A stretch of DNA of 64,000 bases from Hyposmocoma kahamanoa. Lineage: Eukaryota > Arthropoda > Insecta > Lepidoptera > Cosmopterigidae. The stretch's first letter is position 1; each line of letters opens with the position of its first letter. The notes beneath the pieces were generated by a model, which was given only the letters and a program-made list of their open reading frames with translations, did not search any database and was not told where the DNA came from. A program made the translations under genes and the position numbers. This document shows positions 39,701 through 48,597 of the stretch, in pieces. Where the stretch lies: the NCBI RefSeq assembly GCF_003589595.1, contig NW_020653856.1, positions 1,220,961 through 1,284,960 on the forward strand. Reading direction: 5' to 3'.

Positions 39701-39831
39701 ATAATATTAATCTCATCGAAGCGCTGTTCTTTAGCACGTTTGCTTGATGAAGGCGTCCCATCTTGGGTGTCCACACTTCTCGATGTCTTCAGGATACCTT
39801 TCGACGGCTTCTTTTGTAAATTCTGTGCCAT
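30630..39831 (-). CDS. Protein phosphatase inhibitor 2 (two coding exons)
   Basis: The joined CDS (39436-39831 and 30630-30713) gives 159 residues. Seen: the KGILK motif near residue 11, the central block YGHMKIDEPKTPY at about residues 54-66, the late helix RKMHYNEFQ-ALQLARQL across the splice junction, and an acidic C-terminal tail. Known: these three blocks are the protein phosphatase 1 contacts of inhibitor-2 (PPP1R2, I-2), which occupies the catalytic cleft and is relieved by phosphorylation of the Thr in PKTPY. It acts in the cytoplasm, nucleus and at centrosomes during mitosis. Length is in the insect range. The 8.7-kb intron is filled with transposons. A head-to-head neighbour (aveugle) starts about 1 kb upstream. 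Confidence 0.9.
30994..31259. mobile_element. Foldback MITE family F, copy 2
   Basis: Ends GGGTCGTATTCCAGAACTCT and complement, flanked by TTA on both sides (30991-30993 and 31260-31262). A TTA/TAA duplication suggests a PIF/Harbinger-type MITE. It lies in the inhibitor-2 intron. Confidence 0.8.
31285..31420 (+). repeat. Dispersed repeat relic
   Basis: TTACCTGGTCTTAAATGAGG and ACCAGAACCAATTTTGAAAA recall 10220-10340. Unclassified. Confidence 0.4.
31433..31585 (-). mobile_element. tRNA-derived SINE S1, diverged
   Basis: Tail and body (GGGAAACCCAGTATCGCAGG, CATAAATTACACCCAAAGTT) with a damaged head: box B is partly deleted after CCCGGGAATC. Confidence 0.7.
31640..31781 (+). mobile_element. 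LINE J1 3' UTR, 5'-truncated copy
   Basis: GAGCAATCCCTAGAGTTTCG and AATGAGTAGTAGAGTTTAA match the 3' UTR seen at 9052 and 63715. The next insertion landed at its 3' end. Confidence 0.65.
31865..31874. other. Assembly gap (10 N)
   Basis: Ten N between two copies of ATTAATACAA. The repeated word suggests that repeat sequence caused the break, so the left end of the nested element is not fully known. Confidence 0.99.
31983..32747 (+). CDS. LINE ORF1 protein, N-terminally truncated
   Basis: About 254 residues counted from the first GTG; the frame is open further left to the truncation point at 31940, with no ATG. Residues 1-95 form a coiled coil, then LERVSRGCNFELQCVPEKKN opens an RRM-like and C-terminal domain rich in Lys and Arg, ending SYKYIWIKYGRVYMRKNDDS. 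This layout is that of L1/CR1-type ORF1 nucleic-acid chaperones. The missing N-terminus may have carried a zinc finger. Confidence 0.75.
   Translation: MTPSAAITYDQFGALLDSKLSDMRSAIKEDINCAISKLKSEFSETTDHLAAMQSDMRMELDIATKRISKMETEKTALELQINKLDSRISTLERVSRGCNFELQCVPEKKNENLMTIVRNLLTEIKISSSEAYIKAIRRVAKIDKNSDRPRGILVTLPSERDRDNVISAYKRYNKDNKASQLNSAHLGIHGEERPVYVSEHLSPETKQLHAAARLAGKNLSYKYIWIKYGRVYMRKNDDSNAIHVKNASTLNTLK
32824..35703 (+). CDS. LINE ORF2: endonuclease and reverse transcriptase
   Basis: 959 residues from the ATG at 32824 (an upstream in-frame TTG extends the frame by eight codons). The apurinic-type endonuclease lies in the first 230 residues: QNVNRI, the acidic FTETNLND, GDFNTPHINW near 147-156 and SQHPPLKI. 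Reverse transcriptase spans about 480-760: NYRPISIL, YTDFSKAFDKVNHSLL, SGVPQGSHLGPLFF near 650 and LLYADDLKIY near 680. There is no RNase H domain, and the protein ends VVNRLALS. It nicks the target and copies the LINE RNA in place. No stop or frameshift is present. Confidence 0.9.
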   Translation: MEIYYQNVNRIRTKVTDVYLNTLSCNFDIICFTETNLNDSVFDSEIFDSQFVVFRRDRHTSCIPKRDGGGVLIAVRSTFNIVRQTSWESKIEDLWITIFSSNNSCSKLHLCLCYLPPDISRDNLQVFYDNVVGVMSRCDGDDVFLLIGDFNTPHINWSASTHDNVMTSGISSDFKSNCLIDMMDLCNLVQLNSVRNLNNRLLDLVLSTTVKVLVTSTEPISRIDSQHPPLKIVLMENNKLKTVKSSQRLRYNYRKCNYQDIKKDLANVDWSSLMDEPDINVAVDVFYTSVCDLIDKHMPLISKSNNKYPSWYTRTLIKCLKEKNKYHSRYKKYQNPKDYDIFALLRTRCKKLIDMAYASFISSIEEGLSDNIKVFWNFVNNKKSSSGMPQTMTLGTESSSDIFGICELFSKYFGLAFELSQPVYNQDVIINDIYYQEHGTFCNNSMGNIELSQEKILKILKKLNIHKGPGYDGIPAIFFLKCAEELCEPLTLLFNRSLKSGVFPSVWKTAHIVPLHKSGSKSSCENYRPISILCCVAKVFESALYDYFYSQVKPFISNKQHGFVGGRSTVTNLLEYKDYLCEVFAVGGQVDAVYTDFSKAFDKVNHSLLCKKLAVFGIHGSLLRWVHSYLNNRSQLVALKGFKSSPVIIKSGVPQGSHLGPLFFIIYINDLIGELSSPCLLYADDLKIYRVISEPSDCCKLQSDINTVSEWCQQNFMLLNAKKCFVITLTNKRYKHTYEYRLNEQSLDRKTVAKDLGVLFDSKLTFREHYAYVKSRALQSLGFVTRCTKGFKQPQSFLTVYYSLVRSILEYACVVWSPCYSVHSNSIESVQRRALRILSYKCGYGRSLVGYSDRCVKFKVTSLLVRRKRQDLIYLHKIVHGKIDCSYLLNKVNICTRRNLRIPDRTFHLQTYKNNTSFYSPLMRMFRLYNEISMKNSSLDVFDSRSRIFKCVVNRLALS
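36254..36539 (+). mobile_element. hAT-like MITE, copy 4 (286 bp)
   Basis: Full-length copy of the family. The flanking octamers AATCTATT and AATGTATT differ at one base. In the inhibitor-2 intron. Confidence 0.85.
36540..37379. other. Inhibitor-2 intron, nothing recognised
   Basis: AT-rich; the short ORFs show no family. Confidence 0.4.
37380..37790 (-). mobile_element. LINE ORF2 C-terminal fragment (family J2)
   Basis: Clear protein remains: YCCHLWDGCAKYQLATLDSI, then DKYAKRLIGDSD, LQSLEHRHKVACLSVFYRIY and HGECAMEL. One stop interrupts the start. This is the C-terminal end of a non-LTR reverse-transcriptase ORF, also present at 14009-14345. Confidence 0.8.
37990..38153. mobile_element. Foldback MITE family F, copy 3
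   Basis: GGGTCATATTCTAGAACTCT and its complement at the right end; TAA on the right and TAA one base away on the left. In the inhibitor-2 intron. Confidence 0.75.
38156..39435. other. Inhibitor-2 intron next to exon 1
   Basis: 38250-38320 contains a weak tRNA-like relic on the minus strand (GGTTCCGGGTTCAATAC). 39088-39132 carries an S1 SINE tail (ATGTTGAGTGTGAGCGTTAT). No exon was seen. Confidence 0.4.
39436..39831 (-). CDS. Inhibitor 2, coding exon 1
   Basis: 132 codons from MAQNLQKKPSKGILK to HYNEFQ, donor TTTCAG|GTTTGT in phase 0. The ATG is the first in the frame and directly precedes the conserved KGILK region, as in orthologues. A possible acceptor ACAATGCAG lies 20 bases upstream, so the start codon may be on a second exon after a non-coding one. 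Confidence 0.9.
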
Positions 39832-40202
39832 AGTGATCCATTCACTACTGCATTGTATAAATTATAGGAGTTTCTTCTCGAATTCCTGAATTCTTTCGTA
39901 TCAAATGAAAAAACTAGCAATTCTTCCAGCAAAGAGGATGGAAAAAACTTATTTGACAGATAACTGGCAGGTAGATAAAGTGTTTCCATTTAAATTTTTC
40001 ACAAACCTACAAAGTAACTACATCGTTAAACGTAAACCAAAGTATTACAATAATATCTTTCCAGTTAAATTCTATATTAATTTAATGAAGATGAAATATT
40101 ATAAAGAATTATAAAGAATATACTACTAAATTTGTTATCACATTACTAATCCACATACGATTATTTAATCATTTGAAAATAATTTGATTGTACAGGGTCA
40201 AT

Positions 40203-40296
40203 AGCACGTCAAGCTTGACACTTAAGATTTAAATTCAACTCTGTGCCGCTTACGATAAGAACGGTCCAAAGTACAAAGTATCAAGCTTGACGTGCT
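40203..40296. mobile_element. Small foldback MITE with 16-bp inverted ends
   Basis: AGCACGTCAAGCTTGA at the left and TCAAGCTTGACGTGCT at the right are perfect inverted copies around about 60 bases. It lies in the inferred 5' UTR intron of inhibitor 2. Confidence 0.75.
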
Positions 40297-40490
40297 CTTG
40301 AGTGTATAGTTGCTGACGATATAAAAAATATTGTAAATGTATCTACCAGATTAAAAACTATTAACTTAAGAATTTCATTAGCTAATAACTGCAAAGAATT
40401 CAGAGTTTGTGGTTGTGACGTTTATAAAGTGGAGAGGAATTATTAACTTTCCTAAGGTATATTACGTACATACTAATTACTTAGTCTTAC

Positions 40491-40560
40491 CTCATAGTCC
40501 TTTTCTCCGCCTGATTCCTTTTATTCTCTGTCTCCACCCTGCGTAAGAATTTCCATTTTA
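40491..40560 (-). promoter_or_regulatory. Possible 5' UTR exon and start region of inhibitor 2
   Basis: A good minus-strand donor (CTATGAG|GTAAGA) ends a GC-richer stretch at 40491. Together with the acceptor at about 39852 it would place a non-coding first exon here. The extent of the exon is a guess. Confidence 0.3.
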
Positions 40561-40886
40561 TGTCATTTTCCACAATGATCTTTACGAAGTATAATATTTT
40601 TACTTGTTTCCATGTTTTATAGACAAAAGTCAAAAACCTTTTAAGTGGCTGAAATGCTAACCGCGAAAAGCCAAGAAAAAAGTAACAAAAAAATTCGGCT
40701 GTATGGTGTCAAACTTTTGCCTTTTCCTTTTCTTGACAGCAAGAATAAATAAAAAACCATATTTTTGTGAAAGATTTTGTTTTGCTCCATTTTTAACCAA
40801 AAGTACTGATGAAATTAATTCTTCTCTTATGTTAATTTCTAATCCATAATTTCCACCTTCTCGTGCTATTACGCTTATATCCAAAA
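40561..40886. promoter_or_regulatory. Probable shared promoter interval between inhibitor 2 and aveugle
   Basis: The two genes diverge from here: inhibitor 2 leftwards (start codon 39831, inferred leader exon near 40500) and aveugle rightwards (start codon 40887). No TATA box could be chosen. Inferred from gene arrangement only. Confidence 0.35.
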
Positions 40887-40925
40887 ATGGTTGAAGATAC
40901 CAGCCTGAACGCCAATAAACAAAAG
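40887..40925 (+). CDS. ave: aveugle exon 1 (13 codons)
   Basis: ATG GTT GAA GAT ACC AG, continuing to AACAAAAG before the donor GTGTGG. Chosen because it encodes a short Glu/Asn-rich leader like that of Drosophila Aveugle and joins in phase 0 to TKTTRPK. The donor (AAG|GTGTGG) is weak, so the site rests on protein similarity. Confidence 0.7.
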
Positions 40926-43900
40926 GTGTGGAATTCAAGAGCCCGATACAACTCCTCACAATATTTTTTACTATAAGCATGATTTTTGCATTATGTAATT
41001 GTAGACGATGCCTTGAAATAAATTCCAATGTCATTCCGACTTTCAGACTAAAACTACACGTCCTAAAGCTGTATATCTCTGGACAGAGGCCGATGTGCAG
41101 AAGTGGTTGCGACGACACTGCAGCGACTATTATATTTTGTATTGGGAGAGATTTCATGAGGTAAGTTGAAAAATGCAGCACAAGGCAACTAATTAACACA
41201 TTCAGCTCAAGATGGCTGGTGGGTCACAGACAACTTGCCTATCAGGCGGAGTGAGTGTACCACAGGTCATGCAACATTTGACTTTTGATACACTAACGTT
41301 TCTGTCCCGTGTGAAGAAGGGGCTCAGTTGTTAAAAGGAGGCAGTGGACTTGTTGCTTTTGTTCTGAAGAGTTTACTCATAAAATCAACAAATGCATTTT
41401 TTTTATAATCTTATTTTTAATAAGGCCTGTAACATTTGGGTGTCAATGTCGGCCTTGTGATGTCAATACCTGTGGATTATGTTATTCTACTATATCGTGT
41501 CGCCTCGCAGCGTGAGACAAGACCTCACATATGAGTTTTAGCCCTCTTTGTCAAGTATGTACCAAGTAGCCCTCCTCGTCAACAGTTCACCCAACACGAC
41601 ATTTAACTCCCCAACCTGCCAAATATCCCCTAATTGAAATTGGCTTCTCAGAGCCACATAATGGCTACATTCGCTACGTCCACGTACGCTATGTCCTTCG
41701 TCAGTGCAAATACCCTGTATTCAATTTTCATTGGACCTGCACCGTGACACTAATATGGACACCATTCTTCGAAGCATTAGTCGTAATTGAATTTTTAAGC
41801 AAAACAAACGATATTGACGTGTTCAGCAATACTGAATCAAAATTTCTAACATCCGCTGGTTACTATTTGGAGGCGGTCACCGCCCAAAGCTCTGTGGTCC
41901 AAATTCCGCTTCCTATCTTTGGCTGGTAGATCGACTCAACCATTTTTTTTTGTGATTATGACTTACATGTTTAGTTATAAGTACTGTAAGTGTAAGTTGT
42001 ACAAACTAAATAAATAAATTCCATTAAATGTAGCATATCTTTAAGTTTGTTACAGAATTTACATAGTGGAGATTCTGCTCTTTTTATTAGATGGTAGAAC
42101 TTATTTAAGGGAAGGTGGCAAGTACATAGTCTTAAAGCCAAGACCAATGCATTTCTAGAAAGTGCGCCGTCCACAAACCAGGGCTTTCGGAGCTGAACAG
42201 TGTTGTACCAAATCCCTTTTACTGCAGAAATCTCACCATAGATCTTACTCCACAAATCCTTATTTAGGTCTCTTACAAATGAGATGATTTCTGCAGCAAG
42301 AGGTTTACATGATGGTTCCATAGATTCCGTGATAGCTTCTCTTGCTAATGTATCTACTATTTCATTTCCTTCTAGTCCAATGTGTGATGGAATCCATTGC
42401 AGTATTATAAATATACTATTGGACAGTAACTTAACCAATAATCTCAAAGCTTCATAAGCTGTGGGCATACCTTGGACTCCCAAAACACATCGGACTAAAT
42501 GTTGTAGCGCACTTTTAGAATCTGTAAGAATAACGACTTTACTAGTATCTACAGAGTTAGCAAAGGATAGAGCTTCTACTATTGAAGTTAACTCTGCCCT
42601 CATTATACAGGTCTCCTGACATATACTTAGTTTAAGAGATACATTTTGTTGTGGATCAAAAAAGGCTGCTGCCACGCCATTTGTACCTTTAGAACCATCA
42701 GTAAAGATTTTATAGTAATCTCCATTGTTATTTGTGATCAGGTTTAATACTATTTCTCTTAAAGTCCTAATATTGTCATCTTTTTGGTGTTATCATATTA
42801 CACATCTTATACTTTATACATTTTCTTATATCTAATCAGGATATCCACATTCCCATGTTAAACATTTCTAGTTTATGGGTTTTTGTACATCTCAATATCT
42901 TTTACACTTTTGCAAACTTCTACTAGAATTGGTCTTGACTTATTAACCCAATACCTTTTTCTGATATTGCTACATTCAGCTGTAAGTTTCTGCATAATTT
43001 TCAAGCTCACTTGCCGGTGAGTGATGCTGTGGATAACCAATATCTGCAAGCTAACCAGTGTCTTCATACTGCTAAGGGAGGTAGCGCTAGCTCACACTCC
43101 ATTGCATGAATGGCCGCAGTTTTAATAAAGCTTGCACATACGTGAAGATACGTAATGCTATATTTTGGATTAGGTCCAGTTTGTGCAAGTGACACTTCGC
43201 GAAGTTGTCATATAAGACGTTCCCGTAATAGATGCGACAATTTCTTTTTGAAAATTTTTCATCTTAATTACTAACATGAGCATTGAAATTTGAATCAAGC
43301 TGCCCTTAAGGCGCGTTTAGAAGCCCTGTAGTAGCGCAACAGTGGCGCGGTGCCGCGTGTCACGACTGTGGTGCTGTGATTGCACTTTCCTCCTATAGGA
43401 GGATCCAGATATCCTGTTAAATATTAGGGGTTAAAGTATGAAATTGCCGTTTTATTGCAATAGGTTCTTTGAATTTTCATAGAATCTTCATGGTTTGAGG
43501 TTTTCGAATGAAACTTTTTCAAATGGTTTCTGTGGTTTTTTTTTTTTTAAATTTGAAACATTTGAATATCGACTTTCAATTGTTTTTGTTATTCAATTTA
43601 GACAAGAAAGATGGATACTGCGAAAATTCGAGTGATTTTTGAATACGAGTTCCGACGCGGAACTAACGCGGCAGAAACAGCCCGCAATATCAATGCTGCG
43701 TTTGGAGAGGGTCTACTAATGAACGCACCGTGCGATTTTGGTTTAAACGCTTTCGTGATGGAAATTTCGACTTAAAGAACGAGCCACGAGGAAGACCGCC
43801 CACACAGGTGAATAACGATGAATTAAGAGAGATAGTGGAAGCCGATCCTAGTCAAACTACCCAGGAATTAGCGGCATGGTTTAACGTTACCTTAGCCACA

Positions 43901-45446
43901 ATATTGACTCACTTGCGTCAAATCAATAAAATAAAAAAATACGAAAAATGGGTGCCTCATGATTTGACTGATCTGCAGAAAGAAACGCGTGTTGAAACTT
44001 GTGTTGCCTTGTTGAACCGGTACAGAAATGAAGGAATATTGGATCGAATTGTAACATGTGATGAAAAGTGGATTCTTTATGATAACCGGAAAAGAAAAAT
44101 GCAATGGCTGACCCCAGGTCAAATGCCACAACAGTGTCCTAAAGCAAAACTTACCAATAAAAAGGTAATGGTAACTGTTTGGTGGTCTCAGCATGGTGTT
44201 ATTCACTATAGTTTTCTCCGATCTGGTCAAGCAATAACGGCAGATGTCTATTGTGCCGAACTCCGAACCATGTTGACAAAACTAGCAGTAAAACAGCCCC
44301 GACTCATGAATCGATCTTCACCATTATTGCTCCACGACAACGCGAGACCTCACACAGCACGAGAAACCATTTTGACCCTTCAGGAACTGCAGTTAGAAAC
44401 CATTCGTCATCCTCCGTATTCACCAGGCCTTGCTCCAACGGACTACCATTTTTTTCGTGATTTGGACAATTATCTACGTGACAAGAAGTTTTCTTCCCAG
44501 GAGGCAGTACAAAATGCTTTCACACAGTTTGTGCAGTCTAGATCGTCGGAGTTCTATCGCAAAGGCATTAATAACCTTCCCATTAGATGGCAGCAATGTA
44601 TAGATAATAATGGCAACTATTTTGATTAAATAAATTTGTTAAAAATTTAAAAAATAAACAATTTAGATTTTCAGTACAAATCGGCAATTTCATACTTTAA
44701 CCCCTATTATTTATAATGCGCGCCACTGCCTCGCTCTTATAAACATCTAACTTGAAGGCATCCATAGGCTCAATTTATATGGCGCTTGCGATGCAATTTA
44801 TATTATGTAACGTACAAACTAGATACGAGCCAAAAAGCTTCATGCCGAATTCTTCGAGAATTTGACTCGCATCTAGTGTGTACGTTACATGATTGACCAT
44901 AAAGTTCATTATACTATGTACAATATCGTTATAAAAATTCGCCTCCATTCCGTTCCGCCGCAATATAAATTGAGCCGTAGGCTTCTTGTGGCATAGGAAT
45001 TTACATTCGGTTTTTAACATATGTTTCGACTGTTTTTGTTTAGAAAAATTTTGGCAGTTGCTTCCGCTCCGCTGCTTTGTTCAGTTTTGTATTAAATATT
45101 TCAAATTAAACGTGTTTTAATCTGCATATAAGGTGTTTCCATCATAATGGAAATATACATACTTATACAGTCCACTCGCCAATATTTTGGTATGTCATCT
45201 CAAGCTTCTCATAATCCTTTAGTGTTCGCATAATTATATAAATTTTACACATTTTATTTACAGCACGATATAACAGGCAGAGCACTAGTTCGTATCAACG
45301 ACAACACTCTACTCCGTATGGGCATCACAAATAAGGAACACCGGGAGGCAATATGGCGAGAAATCCTCAAACTTCGGCTCAAAACCGACATTGTCGAGAT
45401 TAGGGACTTGGAACGTAGACATAACTACTTTAACTATGACTTGTGA
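40887..45446 (+). CDS. ave: Aveugle-type SAM-domain adaptor (three coding exons)
   Basis: Exons 40887-40925, 41047-41160 and 45264-45446 join in phase 0 to 111 residues. Seen: MVEDTSLNANKQK, then TKTTRPKAVYLWTEADVQKW and, in exon 3, HDITGRALVRINDNTLLRMG and EAIWREILKLRLKTDI. This is a complete SAM domain (about residues 20-100) matching Drosophila Aveugle/Hyphen closely. Known: Aveugle binds the SAM domain of CNK and promotes KSR-CNK assembly, linking RAS to RAF activation, notably in the eye. Vertebrate relatives are SAMD10/SAMD12. Length matches the family. Intron 2 (4.1 kb) holds a LINE fragment, a mariner and a foldback element. Confidence 0.9.
41047..41160 (+). CDS. ave: aveugle exon 2 (first half of SAM domain)
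   Basis: 38 codons, acceptor GACTTTCAG|ACT, donor CATGAG|GTAAGT. It encodes TKTTRPKAVYLWTEADVQKW and LRRHCSDYYILYWERFHE, the first SAM helices with the family's conserved YLW and VQKW. Confidence 0.9.
41161..41984. other. aveugle intron 2, first part; nothing recognised
   Basis: No repeat match in the window and no coding signal. Confidence 0.4.
41985..43240 (-). mobile_element. LINE ORF2 3' part with RNase H domain, dead
   Basis: On the minus strand, 43240-42870 carries the reverse-transcriptase tail in broken frames (YYGNVLYDNFAKCHLHKLDL, then ALPPLSSMKTLVSLQ). 42675-41971 is open for 234 codons with an RNase H domain: MRAELTSIVEAL, VVILTDSKSAL and QWIPSHIGLEGNEIVDTLA carry the Glu and Asp catalytic residues. 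CKFC begins a damaged zinc knuckle. The I, R1 and Loa-type clades have such an RNase H. Lies antisense in aveugle intron 2. Confidence 0.8.
43424..44707 (+). mobile_element. mariner transposon, nearly intact (1284 bp)
   Basis: Inverted ends of 26 bases (AGGGGTTAAAGTATGAAATT shared by both, first base different), flanked by TA at 43422-43423 and 44708-44709. It carries the transposase frame described separately. Size, TA target and D,34D signature are those of Tc1/mariner elements. In aveugle intron 2, same direction as the gene. Confidence 0.9.
43611..44629 (+). pseudogene. mariner transposase with one frameshift
   Basis: The first 34 codons (from MDTAKIRVIFEYEFRRG) and the rest (from TNERTVRFWFKRF, 43715 on) lie in different frames: one base is missing near 43713. 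The rest is intact. Seen: WVPHDL, first Asp in CDEKWILYDN, second in LLHDNARPHTA and third in LAPTDYHFF, with 34 residues between the last two, so D,D34D mariner. The N-terminal part is the helix-turn-helix DNA-binding region. Known role: cuts and pastes the element at TA. Inactive as it stands. Confidence 0.9.
44764..44982. mobile_element. Foldback MITE 60 bp after the mariner
   Basis: TAGGCTCAATTTATAT on the left and ATATAAATTGAGCCGTAG on the right, and ATGTAACGTACAAACTAGAT against ATCTAGTGTGTACGTTACAT, form two pairs of inverted repeats. It lies about 280 bases before aveugle exon 3. Confidence 0.7.
45264..45446 (+). CDS. ave: aveugle exon 3 (second half of SAM domain, stop)
   Basis: 60 codons and TGA, acceptor TATTTACAG|CAC. 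It encodes HDITGRALVRINDNTLLRMG, ITNKEHREAIWREILKLRLK and the C-terminus TDIVEIRDLERRHNYFNYDL, i.e. the final SAM helices. Confidence 0.9.
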   Translation, partial: HDITGRALVRINDNTLLRMGITNKEHREAIWREILKLRLKTDIVEIRDLERRHNYFNYDL

Positions 45447-45598
45447 CATATGCACTATGTTTCGGACTTTAGACTGTTGTTGTTTACTTTATGGGTGTAT
45501 TACCTATGCCGTTTTTTAATTAGGTATAATGTTAATAATTTTTGGTTTAGGAAAACCTTTGTACGAAATTGGATTTAAACTCTCTCACATTTAAGCAG

Positions 45599-45604
45599 AA
45601 TAAA
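45599..45604 (+). terminator. ave: Polyadenylation signal AATAAA of aveugle
   Basis: First AATAAA after the stop codon, about 150 bases downstream. Confidence 0.55.
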
Positions 45605-48597
45605 ATTTTTCAGACTTAACATAATAGTGCTGTCCATGTTTCTTCTTCTTAAAACAAACAGCTCATAAAAAAAAATTTAACGTTGTTGTGTTCGTTTTTA
45701 CAAAAGTGCAATACAGTCACTACAAGTTGCCAATACAGTAATTTCAATTTGCATACATTATCTGTTAGTTCTTAATGAGTACCTCCTGACAATTTAACAA
45801 TATGTTACTATGAATAGATCAATAATGTTGTTTTTATTTACACTGCTTGCGATTTTTATGTGCTAAAATGGTTCTATTAAAGCATTCTACATTAGCAATT
45901 TATAATGAAGACATTTAAGAAATAATTATGACAGTATAACATACCTATTTGGTATTATTTTTATAATAGAATGAAGTTAGTTACATTGATTCTATCTAAT
46001 ATTTTCTAGATTCGCATAGGGAAAGGTGATAGATGACGCTTGTTCTCTAGGGAGATGTTACGCCCACTGACGGGCAGGCTCGGCAGGGGATCCTTTGGCA
46101 TCCACACGTTAACGGCAATATGCCCCGGCGCCCTTAAGCATGCCGCAGCATTCCGTTGCGACATCTTGCTCGTGATTGGCATCCCTTCAGATATCGGCCT
46201 TGCCCTCCTTCATATAGACGTCCCGAAGCCTGCCGAAGTATACCAAAGGCTGCCGAGGCATTCCGAATGCGGCCGGCTCAGTATCCCTAAGCATGCCGCA
46301 GCTTTGTCTTTGTGGCTACAACCATTACCATTACCATTGCAATTTCAACTATAATGCCATACTTCTTAAGTATATTACCTTTCGTCACCTAAAAATCTCC
46401 CGCCGAGCCGATCACGTCAGTGGGATTTGTATGCATTTTGAATTAGGACGCCGAATCTGCTTCGATTCCGAATTTTGTAAAACGGAATTTTAGGACTCTA
46501 TAGACGACAAAATTAGTGGGTATAATGAGCATGAACCTATAACTCTAGAAGCATTCTAGAAGACTGCTAATCGCGATACTAAACAGCGTGGCGGGTATTT
46601 AGTACCTATTGGTACACCTGTAGGCTGATTTTGATTTAAATCGGAATTAAACCGATCGGGTAGTCTCGAAATCAGATTTCCGAGCGAAAAGATGAATCTG
46701 ATTCCTACTATATCTTTCTAATTCGTGAGTTAAATCAACTATTGTTCCGATTAGAAATGTCAAAAGTTTCGGCCAATTGTGAATCGCAATTATGCGCCTC
46801 GACTCGGAAAAGACGCAGTTTTCGCTCGGGAGAGGCAATCAAAATCAAGCTGCGTGGCATCCTTAAAGGTGCCGCAAAGAAAGCTGAAACTAATTATTTT
46901 GTTTTACATTGACAAGCTGCAATTTATCAGTTACACTAATTTCTAGTGATAACAAACAAATCAACTAGATGGCGCTTATTGTACATATTTTTATGGATAG
47001 TGCTGGCTATTTTATTTTGTTTAAGATTAGCGACATCTACCCATATTACGAAGCGTTAATTTATAAATTCGTTTGTAACACACAATGCCATCTATTGACA
47101 CGCATATTTGTCAAAGTACTGAAAATATTTTTAGCTCATGATCAATATATGAAAAAACTAATTTCTTACATTTGATTGATATCCACGGCCATTTATATAA
47201 TATAAATTACTACCAGGGCACACCCCGGACACTTCATACAATGGTCGAAAGTTAGTTACCTATACTTCTACTACGTACAGCAATGCCAGGCAAGGCGCTA
47301 TCTGCACACGCGCAAATGTATGCGTGAAGTGGCAAAGGTTACCCATCAATTTCTCGTACTATTGTTAAGTAACGTGATCAGAGCAGCAACAGCGAAAATT
47401 AGTATATTCACTACGTAACATTTATCGGCAATACAAACTGAAAATTCGAGAACCCTTATCTACTAGCTCACGAATTTATGACGTCTCATTATATTGATAT
47501 AATAAATCTGTATTATGTATTACTCTGCACTGATTATACGAAGAAGACAATAACTGAATGAGTCTCAGACAAGTTTTTTTTACTTCGTTTCATCTTTCGG
47601 AAAACGAAATAAACTCCTCTCTTTATCCCGTTTAGATGTTGATAAACAGCCGTATATAGCACAATTCATAGCCATTATTAATAGTAACGTAAAATGATGT
47701 TATATATTAGCGTACAAGTTACGTAATGAATAAATGAAAACTCTATTCAAATATCAAAACCGTCTTAGCGCGAAAACGACATGCCGACAGCCTTATAGCC
47801 GTTCAGTCAATGTGCGGGATGTGGTGTGGTATCTAAAGCTCTGGAGGGGCGGAGAGTGTCCGTTCTCATTGCTTTTTGTTCTCTGTTTTGTTGTTGATCA
47901 GCGCCATCTAGATATATGACGCAATTTTGACCTTTTTCAGAGCTACAGATCTGTAGTATGGGGATTAACAGTCTACTTGAGTTTTTGGTTCATGGTGTAA
48001 GCTACAAAATGTGCTCATCAGTCTCTACGTTAAAAAGGTATTATAGAGACTTTTTTAAACATGAGTAAATTTAGATTTTGCAAACGTTACTTTGCTTTTG
48101 GAGAATTAAAAAATTAAAGATTTTTTAATTTTCCCACCGCATAGTTCGCAGAAGACGGTAAAATCGCCTTCGTAATATCCTTATTTTCTAGCATCGTTTT
48201 AAACATAAATTAAGTAAGGTATTTTTCTCTCAAGTTGTAACTCTAGATATGGTTCCTGTAAGTTTTCAGAATACGAGAACAGCACAAAGCTTTAAGATAT
48301 GAATAGTAATGTGTAACATTTAGTCCACTGCGAAGTGGTATACTTGTGGTATTATTGCTCACCAGAATGTTTTTTATATAGATAGTAAATAAATTACGTA
48401 TTTTTTTATAAATTTTTACTTTCATTTTTGTCATTTACTTTATCGTCGGAAAATCCTCCTTACAAGCGGGTCTGTTAAGGCACACACACGAAAGGAATTT
48501 CCTTTATTTGGTCTGTGGAACCCCCCAACACGACCTACCATTCCTTTCCTGTACGTCGGTCGTGCGCACCTTGGGCAACAGTCGCGGCAAGTACTTT
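45605..48597. other. Intergenic, no gene recognised
   Basis: 46050-46300 contains irregular repeats of CTGCCGAAG and ATGCCGCAGCATTCCG words, GC-richer than the surroundings. No ORF shows a protein family. Confidence 0.45.

Noticed and set aside
40657..41199. 180-codon minus-strand ORF
   Set aside because: It is antisense to aveugle exons 1 and 2, which have clear homology. The ORF has no family and is explained as a shadow.
44251..44460. Extra ORFs inside the mariner (both strands)
   Set aside because: They are other-frame shadows of the transposase.
46040..46354. 104-codon plus-strand ORF
   Set aside because: It consists of irregular CTGCCGAAG/ATGCCGCAG repeats and shows no protein family.
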